In this document: piece by piece, positions 31,906 through 40,292 of the stretch
Position numbering within the stretch: position 1 is the stretch's first letter
How the letters are laid out: the number at the start of each line of letters is the position of its first letter
Assembly: GCA_036403815.1 (NCBI GenBank)
Contig: DASWQH010000013.1
Span: 1 to 64,000 of the forward strand
DNA: 64,000 nt
DNA from: JACVRN01 sp036403815
GTDB taxonomy: Bacteria > Acidobacteriota > Blastocatellia > Pyrinomonadales > Pyrinomonadaceae
Reading direction: 5' to 3'
Program-made: the position numbers and the translations under genes
The notes under the pieces: model-generated
What the model was told of the DNA's origin: nothing
Seen by the model: the letters and a program-made list of their open reading frames with translations, nothing else
The model's database searches: none

Positions 31906-34374
31906 ATGGAAACCTTGTGGCATGACCTGTCCTATAGCGTTCGGCTGCTATGGAAGAATCCGGGCTTCACTATCGTAGCCATTCTATCGCTGGCGATTGG
32001 CATCGGCGCTAACAGCGCAATCTTCAGCGTGACCAATGCTCTACTTCTGCGGCCTCTGCCTTACAGGGATGCAGACCGCCTGGTCATACTCTGGAATCGC
32101 TCGCCCGGATTGAATGTGGCGCAGGACTGGTTTTCGCCCGCCATGCATTACGACATCAAGACGCAGAATCACGTCTTTGACGACACGGCTATCTCCATAG
32201 GTGGAAGCTACAACCTGACGGGGCAGGGAACGCCGGAGCGTGTTGACGGAGCGCGAATTTCAGCTTCGCTCTTTCCCATCCTGGGCGCGCAATCGAAGCT
32301 TGGCCGCGTCTTCTCTGCCGCAGAGGACGAACCCGGCCAGCCGCAGACTGTGATTTTAAGTCATGGATTCTGGCAGCGCCGCTTCGGCTCAGACCCCGGA
32401 GTGATTGGAAAAACGCTCATGCTCAACGGCATAAGCTTTCAGATAGTAGGAGTCATGACGCCGGACTTCTCGCTTGATAAGGAGGTCATGCCCGCCGTTA
32501 ATGCCATAGAGCGGGCTGACGTGCTGTTGCCTCTGCCCATGAAAGAAGCGGGCAGCACAGACCGCGACCATGAAGACTTCAATATCTTCGCAAGGTTAAA
32601 GCCGGGCGTTACCGTTCAGCAGGCGCAAGCCGAGATGGATGTCATAGCTGAGCGCATGAAGCGGCAGTATCCCGAAAATTACCCGCCGCATGGAGGGCTT
32701 ACTATCAGCGTCGTCCCCCTGCTCGAACAGGTGGTCGGCGACATTCGATTGATACTGTATGTGCTCTTTGGCGCTGTCGGATTCGTGCTAATGGTGGCCT
32801 GCGCGAACGTTGCCAACCTGCTGCTCTCACGCGCCGCCGCCCGTCAAAAGGAGATAGCCATTCGCACTGCGGTCGGCGCAAGCCGCCTGCGTATATTGCG
32901 GCAACTGCTTACGGAAAGCGTGCTGCTGTCGCTTGCGGGCGGTCTCTTCGGACTCGTGATAGCTACATTGGCCGTGCGTGTGTTGCGCACCTTCGGGCCG
33001 GAAAATATTCCGCGCCTCGACGAAGTGGGCGTGGACACGCGTGTGCTGGCCTTTACCTTTCTCGTTTCGCTCATCACCGGCATAGTCTTCGGGCTTGTTC
33101 CGGCGCTCCGTGCATCAAGGGTTGATCTGAATGAAGCGCTCAAGGAGGGCGGGCGAAGCTCCGCAGGAGGAGGCGGCGCGTTGGGGTTGAGTCATCATCG
33201 CCTGCGCAAGCTGCTGGTCATAGCAGAGGTTGCGCTGTCGCTCGTGCTGCTTATTGGGGCGGGTCTCTTGGTGCGCAGTTACAATCGCATAGTCAATGCT
33301 TATCCCGGATACAATGCGCGCAATGTTCTAAGCTTGCGCCTTTCGCTGCCCGCTTCCAAGTATGCCAAGCCGGAAGCAATCGCAGCCTTTTACCGGCAGA
33401 TTAACGAAAGAATAAAACAGCTTCCGGGCGTCGAAGCGGTCGGCGTAACTTATTCTCTGCCGATGAGCACGGTCGCGTTCGCGTGGGAGCCTATCATCAT
33501 CGAAGGCTATGCGCCGCAGGCTTCGCAGAGTTCTATCATCTCCAACACGCGCATCGTCAGCCCTGACTATTTCCGTGTCATGGAGATTCCGCTTCTGAAG
33601 GGGCGATACTTCAACGAGCAGGATAAAACGGGCGAGCCGGAGGTGGTGATTGTTGACGAAACGCTCGCCCGGCGCTTCTGGCCGAACGAGAATCCGATTG
33701 GAAAGCGCTTGCAGCAACGCGCAAAGCCGGACTCGTGGCGAACGGTGGTCGGCGTTATCAATTCCGCCAGAAAATACAGCACCGAGAAGGAGCCGCCGAT
33801 TACCGTATACTACCCGCACGAGCAGTACGTAGCAAGGAATATGTACGTGCTCGTGCGCACGACTTCCGATCCCGCTCCGATGGCGGCGGCGGTTACCAGA
33901 GAGATTCAAGCGGCAGACCCTGAGCTGCCCGTCTTTGATGTTAATACGATGGAGCAGCGTTTATATGATTCGCTGGCTCGCCAACGCTTCTCTATGTTCC
34001 TGCTTGGAATTTTCGCTGCGGTTGCTTTAATCCTCGCGGCCATAGGCATCTATGGAGTCATGACCTACTGGGTCAACCAGAGGATTCATGAAATAGGCAT
34101 TCGCATGGCTTTGGGCGCACAGCCCGGTAATATTCTGCGACTCGTGCTGCGACAGTCGCTCATACTCGTCTCGCTGGGCATAGCCATAGGACTCGCGGGC
34201 GCATTCGCTTTAACGAGAATCATGTCCAGCCTGCTTTTCGGCATCACCGCTACAGACCGCCTGACGTTCATCATGCTCTCGCTGCTACTGGCGGGCATAG
34301 CCTTACTGTCCAGCTATCTTCCTGCGCGTAGAGCAGCAAAGGTAGACCCAATGGTCGCGCTCAGGTACGAGTGA
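31906..34374 (+). CDS. ADOP-type FtsX/MacB permease (duplicated orphan permease)
   Basis: An ABC-transporter permease of 822 residues with the plan TM, large periplasmic MacB domain, three-TM FtsX block, then a second copy of all of these. This is the acidobacterial duplicated orphan permease (ADOP) layout, named for members without an adjacent ATPase gene. The opening METLWHDLSYSVRLLWKNPG and LAIGIGANSAIF are typical of the family. The second half repeats the pattern (HHRLRKLLVIAEVALSLVLL) and it ends LPARRAAKVDPMVALRYE. No ATP-binding partner is in the window. It probably exports or inserts a peptide, lipid or protein. A weak GAGG precedes the chosen ATG. Confidence 0.93.
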   Translation: METLWHDLSYSVRLLWKNPGFTIVAILSLAIGIGANSAIFSVTNALLLRPLPYRDADRLVILWNRSPGLNVAQDWFSPAMHYDIKTQNHVFDDTAISIGGSYNLTGQGTPERVDGARISASLFPILGAQSKLGRVFSAAEDEPGQPQTVILSHGFWQRRFGSDPGVIGKTLMLNGISFQIVGVMTPDFSLDKEVMPAVNAIERADVLLPLPMKEAGSTDRDHEDFNIFARLKPGVTVQQAQAEMDVIAERMKRQYPENYPPHGGLTISVVPLLEQVVGDIRLILYVLFGAVGFVLMVACANVANLLLSRAAARQKEIAIRTAVGASRLRILRQLLTESVLLSLAGGLFGLVIATLAVRVLRTFGPENIPRLDEVGVDTRVLAFTFLVSLITGIVFGLVPALRASRVDLNEALKEGGRSSAGGGGALGLSHHRLRKLLVIAEVALSLVLLIGAGLLVRSYNRIVNAYPGYNARNVLSLRLSLPASKYAKPEAIAAFYRQINERIKQLPGVEAVGVTYSLPMSTVAFAWEPIIIEGYAPQASQSSIISNTRIVSPDYFRVMEIPLLKGRYFNEQDKTGEPEVVIVDETLARRFWPNENPIGKRLQQRAKPDSWRTVVGVINSARKYSTEKEPPITVYYPHEQYVARNMYVLVRTTSDPAPMAAAVTREIQAADPELPVFDVNTMEQRLYDSLARQRFSMFLLGIFAAVALILAAIGIYGVMTYWVNQRIHEIGIRMALGAQPGNILRLVLRQSLILVSLGIAIGLAGAFALTRIMSSLLFGITATDRLTFIMLSLLLAGIALLSSYLPARRAAKVDPMVALRYE

Positions 34375-34460
34375 AGCCTTAAGATGAGTACCATCTGCTT
34401 GAGCGGAGTTTGGCTAACGTGCGCTCGACGTAAGAGAAGGCGCATGAGCTTGTAATCCGA

Positions 34461-34688
34461 AGCCCCGTAGGGGCGAAATATTTATAGCCCACGGCGTGAG
34501 CCGTGGGAATCAAGTTGGAATTTGAATTCAAGCCCCTGAAAGGGGCGACAGAAATTTGAAGCTTAAACCCGCATCCTATTCAGCCGAAAAACTCCTGTCG
34601 CCCCTTTCAGGGGCTTGTGACATCTTTCGTTTTCGTGTCCCAACGGCTCGCGCCGTGGGCTAAATTCTGCCGCCCCTTTCAGGGGCTT
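34461..34688. repeat. Family C palindrome nested in itself
   Basis: The outer arms are AGCCCCGTAGGGGCGAAATA with AGCCCACGGC at the left, and AACGGCTCGCGCCGTGGGCT with CGCCCCTTTCAGGGGCTT at the right. Inside is a full second palindrome, AAGCCCCTGAAAGGGGCGAC with its complement GTCGCCCCTTTCAGGGGCTT. The nested copy sits at the centre of the outer one. It fills the gap before the AraC gene. Confidence 0.88.
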
Positions 34689-34704
34689 ACTGACTTTTAA
34701 TGCG

Positions 34705-35565
34705 ATGGAATTGGATGAGAGACGAAATGTAATTGAGGTCTGGCGTGCGCAGGACTTTCCGCATCTGGAATTGCGGCAGGGTTTCGCAGTCGCGCGCCCC
34801 GTGCCGCGCCACTGGCACGAAGAGTATCAACTCTGTCTCATACAATCCGGCTCTGGCGAGTTGAAGTATAGAAGTAAGAGCTTTCTCACTCCGCCCGCGG
34901 GTCTCTTTATAGTTCATCCCGGAGAGGTTCATTCAAACCGCGCTAACGATAATACTGGTTGCAGCTATCGTGATCTCTTTGTCGGCGCGGAATTGATGCG
35001 CCGCGCCGCCGCTCAGGTACAGGGCAAAGAGCAACTGCCCTTTTTCCAGACCGTTGTGGTTTTCGACAGGGATGTCATCAGGCAATACCTGGAGCTGCAC
35101 TTTGCCTTTGAGCACCCGTCAACCAATCTTGAAAGACAGGCATTACTTTTAAACTTACTGGCAAGCTTGATTGCGCGCTTCGCGGAAGACAGCCACCTCA
35201 CGCGCTCATCGGGTTCGGAGCGGCGCTCTGTAAGTCGCGCCTGCGACTATCTGGTAGAGCATCATGCCGAGAACATTTCTTTAGAAAATCTGGCGCGCAT
35301 TGCTGCCTTGAGTCCCTTCCATTTCAGTCGAGTCTTCTCCGCACAGTTCGGTATGCCGCCTCACCAGTTTCAGACGCTCGTACGAGTCTCGCGCGCAAAG
35401 AAGCTTCTGCGTCAGGGCTGGTCGATTCCACAGGCAGCCTCGCACACAGGCTTTTTCGACCAGAGCCATCTTAACCGTCATTTCAAACGACTGGTGGGCG
35501 TCACTCCGGGGCAATATCAATCGAGTAGCAAGAACGTACAAGACGCCGCGCTCCCGCAATATTAG
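34705..35565 (+). CDS. AraC family regulator with cupin-type N-terminus
   Basis: A 286-residue transcription regulator. The N-terminal half (residues 1-165) is a cupin-like AraC ligand domain (RHWHEEYQLCLIQSG ... GLFIVHPGEVHSN). The C-terminal half has the two AraC helix-turn-helix motifs, with LENLARIAALSPFHFSRVFS and IPQAASHTGFFDQSHLNRHF. The ligand is unknown. It follows the palindrome directly with no clear ribosome binding site, and lies 82 bp before the metallo-hydrolase start, which it may control. Confidence 0.92.
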   Translation: MELDERRNVIEVWRAQDFPHLELRQGFAVARPVPRHWHEEYQLCLIQSGSGELKYRSKSFLTPPAGLFIVHPGEVHSNRANDNTGCSYRDLFVGAELMRRAAAQVQGKEQLPFFQTVVVFDRDVIRQYLELHFAFEHPSTNLERQALLLNLLASLIARFAEDSHLTRSSGSERRSVSRACDYLVEHHAENISLENLARIAALSPFHFSRVFSAQFGMPPHQFQTLVRVSRAKKLLRQGWSIPQAASHTGFFDQSHLNRHFKRLVGVTPGQYQSSSKNVQDAALPQY

Positions 35566-35647
35566 ACTCACTCTAAACTCTCCCCGCAAGAAAGCTCGCG
35601 CTGTGTCCGGCGAGGCCGGAATAATTCAATCAAGTTCAGGAGATAAA

Positions 35648-36772
35648 GTGAAAATAGAGCCTGTCCAATTCAAAGCTGCACAAACGCGCATGGTGCTCGT
35701 GCTGCTCGTCATCATGCTGAGCGCGACGCACCTGTTCGCGGATTCGGTGTTAACAAATACGCGCACGGTAACGAAGGTGGCCGAGGGTGTCTATGTGATT
35801 CGTCACCCGGATGCGCCTGACACTTTCCCTCAGGGAAACACCACCGTGATTATAGGCGAGAGAGAAGTGCTTGTGGTGGATTCCTGTTACATGCCTTCGA
35901 GCGCGCGCGAGGATATAGCGCAGATTCGCCAGTGGACGAACAAACCCGTACGCTACCTCTTGAATACACACTGGCACTACGATCACACCATGGGAAACGG
36001 CATTTACGCTGAAGCGTTTCCTGAGATTACCATCATCGCGCAGGTCGAGACTAGAAAGCAGATTGAAGGCTACAACCCCGGATGGTTCGCACGCTTCCCC
36101 ACGCGCGCAACGCTTTTTCGACAGCGACTTGAGAGCGGCAAAGACGCTAATGGCAGGCCGCTGACGGAAAGCGAAAAAAGAGAGTTCGCCAAGGCCATTG
36201 AAGGAATCGAGCCGGTTCAAAAGGAGTTCAAGAGTCTGGTTGACCGGCTGCCCAATATGACGTTCGACCATGAGCTGAACATAGATGTTGGAAACAGAGA
36301 GGTGCAGATCAAATACCTTGGGCGAGGCAACACCGCCGGGGACACCATAGTCTACTTGCCCAAAGAGAAGATACTAATTGCAGGCGACCTGCTGGATCAT
36401 CCTGTGCCGTATCTTGGCGGCGGCTATCCTTCCGAACTGGTCAAGACGCTCAGGCAGATGTCGCAACTGGACGCGCAAACAATCGTCCCCGGTCATGGCG
36501 AGGTTCTGAAGGGCAACTACGGGAGGGAATATCTGAGCCTTGTGATTGACTTCGTGCAGACGGTGGTGGCGCGCGTCGGCCAGCAGGTCTATCAGGTAGG
36601 AAGCGGCCCCAGAAATCTGGAAGCCGTGCGAGAAGCCTTGAAGAAAGACATTGACTTCAACGTCTGGCGGCAAAAGTTTGCTGGCGACGATGAAGATAAT
36701 CGCGTCTTCTTTGACGGGTTCAGCCTACCGGGACTGGTGACGGCTGCTTACGCCGAAGTCTGGGGTAGATAG
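35648..36772 (+). CDS. Secreted metallo-beta-lactamase-fold hydrolase
   Basis: A 374-residue MBL-fold metallo-hydrolase. The zinc motif HxHxDH is HWHYDH at residues 108-113, followed by later GRGNTAGDTIVYLP and the His of PGHGE (GHG at the fourth zinc site). The GTG start at 35648 is preceded by AGGAGATAAA and opens a signal peptide ending in HLFA, so the protein is probably periplasmic. The wide family includes beta-lactamases, lactonases and quinone- or thiol-related hydrolases, so no substrate can be named. It lies downstream of the AraC gene and may be its target. Confidence 0.88.
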   Translation: MKIEPVQFKAAQTRMVLVLLVIMLSATHLFADSVLTNTRTVTKVAEGVYVIRHPDAPDTFPQGNTTVIIGEREVLVVDSCYMPSSAREDIAQIRQWTNKPVRYLLNTHWHYDHTMGNGIYAEAFPEITIIAQVETRKQIEGYNPGWFARFPTRATLFRQRLESGKDANGRPLTESEKREFAKAIEGIEPVQKEFKSLVDRLPNMTFDHELNIDVGNREVQIKYLGRGNTAGDTIVYLPKEKILIAGDLLDHPVPYLGGGYPSELVKTLRQMSQLDAQTIVPGHGEVLKGNYGREYLSLVIDFVQTVVARVGQQVYQVGSGPRNLEAVREALKKDIDFNVWRQKFAGDDEDNRVFFDGFSLPGLVTAAYAEVWGR

Positions 36773-36773
36773 C

Positions 36774-37030
36774 TATAGCGATTCTCATTTGCATGCGACC
36801 AAAACCTTCACCGCCGCAGACGCAGAGGGCGCGCAGAGAGTTAAGCATTCAATCCTCTGCGAGTCCTGATTCAAGCCCCGTAGGGGCGATAGACTGTAGC
36901 CCACGGCTCACGCCGTGGGCTACAGTCTATCGCCCCTACGGGGCTTGCTGATGCAACTGCGAGCGTGGCTTATGTCGCGCCTCTCATTCTTTTACTTCAT
37001 CCCTCATCCCTGCCTTTGGCGGTGCTGACC
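36774..37030. repeat. Mixed repeat stack: D end, E fragment, C palindrome, G half
   Basis: Left to right: TATAGCGATTCTCATTTG with ATGCGAC (36774-36799) is one terminal repeat of family D without the other end. A truncated family E stretch runs from about 36808 to 36868. A full family C palindrome with AAGCCCCGTAGGGGCGATAG and its complement lies at 36873-36946. One arm of family G ends in TTTGGCGGTGCTGACC (to 37030). Four families have landed in one gap, and three of them are broken. Confidence 0.8.
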
Positions 37031-37048
37031 GATGTTATCAAAATACGC

Positions 37049-37078
37049 TTGGCATAAAACGAACGTTCGTGCTATATT
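37049..37078 (+). promoter_or_regulatory. Promoter with a TetR-type operator in its spacer
   Basis: A -35 box TTGGCA (37049-37054) and a -10 box TATATT (37073-37078) are 18 bases apart. The perfect palindrome ACGAACGTTCGT (37059-37070) fills the spacer. A repressor bound there would block RNA polymerase. The gene 36 bp downstream is a TetR regulator, so self-repression is the simple reading. Confidence 0.75.
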
Positions 37079-37113
37079 GCCGCTGGATTTTCAACGGAAA
37101 GGAGACCTTAAGA

Positions 37114-37806
37114 ATGAGTTCAGAGGTGGCTAGACCCGCCGCGAAAGCTCGTAAGGCGCACGGAGAGCGCACCCGGCAGAGCATTTTGAAGGTGGCGGTT
37201 GACATCGCTTCCGCCGAAGGGCTTGAAGGGCTGACCATCGGGCGGCTGGCGTCCGAGATGGGAATGAGTAAGAGCGGGCTGTTCGCGCACTTCGGCTCCA
37301 AGGAAGATTTGCAGCTTGCGACTGTGGAAGCGGCGCGCAAGGTCTTTATAGGCACGGTCATTCGTCCGGCCTTTGAAACGGAGCAGGGACTCGCGCGTCT
37401 ATGGAAGCTGTGTGACACCTGGCTCACCTTCGTACGTGGCGGAGTGCATCGTGGTGGCTGCTTTTTCGCCGCCGCCGCCGCCGAGTTCGACAGCCGCCCC
37501 GGCCCTGTTCGTGATCGCATAGCCGAAATCATGAAGGAATGGCTCGCCATGCTTCGGCGCGCTGTGATAGAGGCACAGGATGCAGGACAACTCGATGGGC
37601 GAGTTGATGCGACGCAGCTTGCCTTCGAGTTTAATGCGCTTGAGCTGGGAGCGAACTGGGCTTTCCAGCTATATGGTGACAGGCAGGCGTTCGGGCGCGC
37701 GCGTGAGGCCATACTGGAACGCCTTCGCCGTCATGCGACGAAAAGCGCTTCATCGTCTTTACCGGCATCAAAGGAAACGCGGAAGTCGCGCGCCCATACA
37801 AAGTGA
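37114..37806 (+). CDS. TetR family transcriptional regulator
   Basis: A 230-residue one-component regulator. The N-terminal helix-turn-helix is in ERTRQSILKVAVDIASAEGL ... TIGRLASEMGMSKSGLFAHF. The C-terminal ligand domain contains RGGVHRGGCFFAAAAAEFDS, a pattern seen in the TetR_C subgroup that includes YbiH-like proteins. The start at 37114 follows AAAGGAGAC; the frame from 37069 lies in the promoter and is not credible. The palindrome ACGAACGTTCGT in its own promoter suggests autoregulation. An AraC gene starts 9 bp after its stop, so both belong to one transcript. Confidence 0.94.
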   Translation: MSSEVARPAAKARKAHGERTRQSILKVAVDIASAEGLEGLTIGRLASEMGMSKSGLFAHFGSKEDLQLATVEAARKVFIGTVIRPAFETEQGLARLWKLCDTWLTFVRGGVHRGGCFFAAAAAEFDSRPGPVRDRIAEIMKEWLAMLRRAVIEAQDAGQLDGRVDATQLAFEFNALELGANWAFQLYGDRQAFGRAREAILERLRRHATKSASSSLPASKETRKSRAHTK

Positions 37807-37815
37807 GGCTCAAAT

Positions 37816-38679
37816 ATGTATACGCAGGTGGAGAGTCATTCGTCTTCGTCCATTGTTTTTAAGCGGAAAGCCGCATGGGACGGAATCAGGCTTGAGCATT
37901 TTCGTTTTCGTGAAGGAACCCTTCCCGAACACACTCATAAAGAGCATCTGGTGCTCTTGCCGCTGAGTGAAACCTGCAACGGCGAGATAAGCACGGCGAG
38001 CGGTTTTCGTGTTCGCGGAGGGGCAAGAGGCAGCGCGTGCGTGATTCCTTCCGGGCAAGCGTTCTCAGCGCGTATGAAAGGCGAGGCAGAGCATCTGGCT
38101 ATCTACTTGGAGCCGTCTCTTATATTTCGTGCCGCTTCGGAGTCGCGCAACTCTTCGGGCGTTGAAGTCATGGAGAAGTGTACGCTGAGCGATCCTGTTA
38201 TCAGCCATATAGGCATGGCGCTTATGGCCGAGCTGGATGCGGAAGGCTTGAGCGGACGCCTCTACGCGGAATCCCTTGCGAACGTCCTCGCGGTTCATCT
38301 ACTGCGACATTACACCGCAGCCGAAAATCGCTCGCCGAAAGTTACAGGCGGACTTTCGGGGCAAAAACTGCGCGCGGTGATGGATTTCATAGGCGACAAT
38401 TATGAGCGCGACTTGAGCCTGACGGAGCTGGCGCACGTGGCCGGGATGAGCACCTATCATTTCGCGCGCGAGTTCAAGCGAACCACAGGCACTGCGCCGC
38501 ACCAGTACTTGATAAAGTTCCGTGTAGAGCAGGCCAAAGCTTTGCTGGCCGGAAGTGAAATGCCGCTCATAGAAGTCGGCTTCCGCTCCGGCTTCAGCCA
38601 CCAGAGCCACTTTAGCCGCCTCTTTCGCAGGCTGACCGGAACGACGCCGCTCTCTTATCGTCTTATGTTCCAGCCGTAG
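37816..38679 (+). CDS. AraC family transcriptional regulator
   Basis: A 287-residue regulator with an N-terminal cupin-like domain (LPEHTHKEHLVLLPLSETCN) and a C-terminal two-helix DNA-binding domain (LTELAHVAGMSTYHFAREFK and IEVGFRSGFSHQSHFSRLFR). The GTGAGG before its ATG overlaps the stop of the TetR gene, indicating translational coupling. A TetR-AraC pair in a row is unusual and could form a cascade for an unlinked target. Ligand unknown. Confidence 0.93.
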   Translation: MYTQVESHSSSSIVFKRKAAWDGIRLEHFRFREGTLPEHTHKEHLVLLPLSETCNGEISTASGFRVRGGARGSACVIPSGQAFSARMKGEAEHLAIYLEPSLIFRAASESRNSSGVEVMEKCTLSDPVISHIGMALMAELDAEGLSGRLYAESLANVLAVHLLRHYTAAENRSPKVTGGLSGQKLRAVMDFIGDNYERDLSLTELAHVAGMSTYHFAREFKRTTGTAPHQYLIKFRVEQAKALLAGSEMPLIEVGFRSGFSHQSHFSRLFRRLTGTTPLSYRLMFQP

Positions 38680-38819
38680 TCTGGGTAGATGTTTTTGCAG
38701 CGCGCAACGAGTAGCAAGATTAGTCAACGTTCAGCAATAACGGGAAAGACTAGGGGCACACGCGAAGGTTAAGCTCACCCACATCGATTAAGTTCAATCG
38801 AGAAAGATGGAGGGTGACA

Positions 38820-39551
38820 ATGAAAAAGAGATTAATGCTGGCGGTGCTATTGCTGACGTTCTCCTGCACTATTACTTTAGCTCAGGTAAGCGGTTCGGGA
38901 GCGCAGGAAGCCATCAAGCGTGGCAATGAGAGATACGCGCGCGCGGAGTATGAGTCGGCGATTAAAGAATACAGGCGGGTTGCGCCGGGCACGACCGAAG
39001 CTTACGCGCAATCGCTATACAACATAGGCGTCTGTTATTACGAGCTGCGTCGAACGGAAGACGCCATAGTCATGTACAGAAGCGCGGTCGAAGCGCGCGG
39101 CGGGCGTTACCCGAAAGCGCTTTATGCTCTGGGGGTGGCGCTGGAAATTTCAGGACGACTGGCTGACGCCAAAGAAGCCTACAGGCAGGCCATCGAAGAG
39201 TCTGACGGTAAGTACACAGAGGCGCGATTAGCAGTTGCTCATTACAGATTGGGGCTGCTCGCGGGGCGCGTGGGCGATTACGAAAAGGCGGCAGTTCTTT
39301 TTAGAGAAGCTCTTGCGCGCTCAAAGGACAGGTTCCCGGCGGTGCATAACAATCTTGGAGTAATGCTGGCGCTCTCAGGGCGCATAGCGGAAGCGGAGCG
39401 AGAGTTTGAAATAGCATTGCAGCAATCGACCGACCGCTTTGAAGATGCTGCTTACAATCTAAAGCTGTGCCGCTCGCTGCTGACAAAAGAGACGCAAACC
39501 GCGTATGCGTCCCTGAAGGTCTCGGATTCGACCTTTGTTTTGACCAGATAA
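38820..39551 (+). CDS. Secreted TPR-repeat protein
   Basis: A 243-residue protein with a signal peptide (residues 1-21, ending LAQ) and about five TPR repeats (for example SLYNIGVCYYELRRTEDAIV and ALYALGVALEISGRLADAKE). TPR proteins act as scaffolds for other proteins. The start at 38820 follows GGAGGGTGACA. The next gene starts within 25 bp of its stop. Confidence 0.9.
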   Translation: MKKRLMLAVLLLTFSCTITLAQVSGSGAQEAIKRGNERYARAEYESAIKEYRRVAPGTTEAYAQSLYNIGVCYYELRRTEDAIVMYRSAVEARGGRYPKALYALGVALEISGRLADAKEAYRQAIEESDGKYTEARLAVAHYRLGLLAGRVGDYEKAAVLFREALARSKDRFPAVHNNLGVMLALSGRIAEAEREFEIALQQSTDRFEDAAYNLKLCRSLLTKETQTAYASLKVSDSTFVLTR

Positions 39552-39573
39552 GTTGAGAGAGGATGAACGCTCT

Positions 39574-40023
39574 ATGGAGACAAAGCCTTTGGATGTAATT
39601 GCCATTCTCAAGCTTTATGAAATGAGGAGCGAGACGTTGATGCGTGAGGCGCGCGCCTGGTTCTTCACAGAGTTCGCGCCTGAGAGCGGGAAGGATATAG
39701 TACGGCTCATGCTGAGCGGCCAGAAGCAGAGCGCCTTTTACCGCATGGTCGTATCACACTGGGATGTCGCCGCCTCGTTCGTCAATAACGGAGGGATTGA
39801 CGAAAAGCTTTTCCAGGAAGGCAATACGGAGCATCTGGTGGTTTTCGCTAAACTACAGCCGTTCATCAGCGAAGTTCGTGAAGCCATGGGCGAGCCTGAC
39901 TATCTGGCAAACCTTGAACGACTGGTATTGAGAGTGCCGGACATTGAAAGGAAGCTGGAGAACCGTAGGCGACTGCTACAGCGTTGGGCACAAAGCAACC
40001 CCCGGCCTGAAGAGCAGGGGTAA
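39574..40023 (+). CDS. Unknown protein, DUF4760-like
   Basis: A 149-residue, mainly helical protein of unknown function. There is an all-alpha pattern with LKLYEMRSETLMREARAWFF and the closing VPDIERKLENRRRLLQRWAQ, which suggests a coiled or bundle fold. No membrane helix is seen. The start at 39574 (METKPLD) is favoured over TTG at 39553. It is probably co-transcribed with the TPR gene just upstream. Confidence 0.65.
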   Translation: METKPLDVIAILKLYEMRSETLMREARAWFFTEFAPESGKDIVRLMLSGQKQSAFYRMVVSHWDVAASFVNNGGIDEKLFQEGNTEHLVVFAKLQPFISEVREAMGEPDYLANLERLVLRVPDIERKLENRRRLLQRWAQSNPRPEEQG

Positions 40024-40061
40024 CTTAAAGCGAGGCGCGCCATAAGCGCCAGCCATGTTCC

Positions 40062-40269
40062 AAAGCCCCAGTTAAGGGGCGGAAGAATTTAGCCCACGGC
40101 GCAAGCCGTGGGGACAAGCCGCATTGAAAAGTTAAAAGCCCCGGTAGGGGCGCGCAGATTCTCCGGCTTGAGATTTCTTTCGCCCCTACCGGGGCTTCTC
40201 ATTCTTATCGCTGCTTTATTCCCACGGCTGACGCCGTGGGCTACAATCTGTCGCCCCTTTCAGGGGCTT
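40062..40269. repeat. Family C palindrome nested in itself, second case
   Basis: The outer arms are AAGCCCCAGTTAAGGGGCGG with AGCCCACGGC, and CGGCTGACGCCGTGGGCTAC with TCGCCCCTTTCAGGGGCTTA. The inner palindrome AAGCCCCGGTAGGGGCGCGC pairs with TTCGCCCCTACCGGGGCTT. Both loops of the outer repeat are present, and the second copy sits between them. It ends close to the 3' end of the acyl-CoA dehydrogenase gene. Confidence 0.88.
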
Positions 40270-40292
40270 ACGGAAGCTTAGTTGACTTGCGC

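Noticed and set aside
33328..33909. 193-residue minus-strand frame in the ADOP gene
   Set aside because: Antisense to a strongly recognised permease; Arg/His-rich with no motif.
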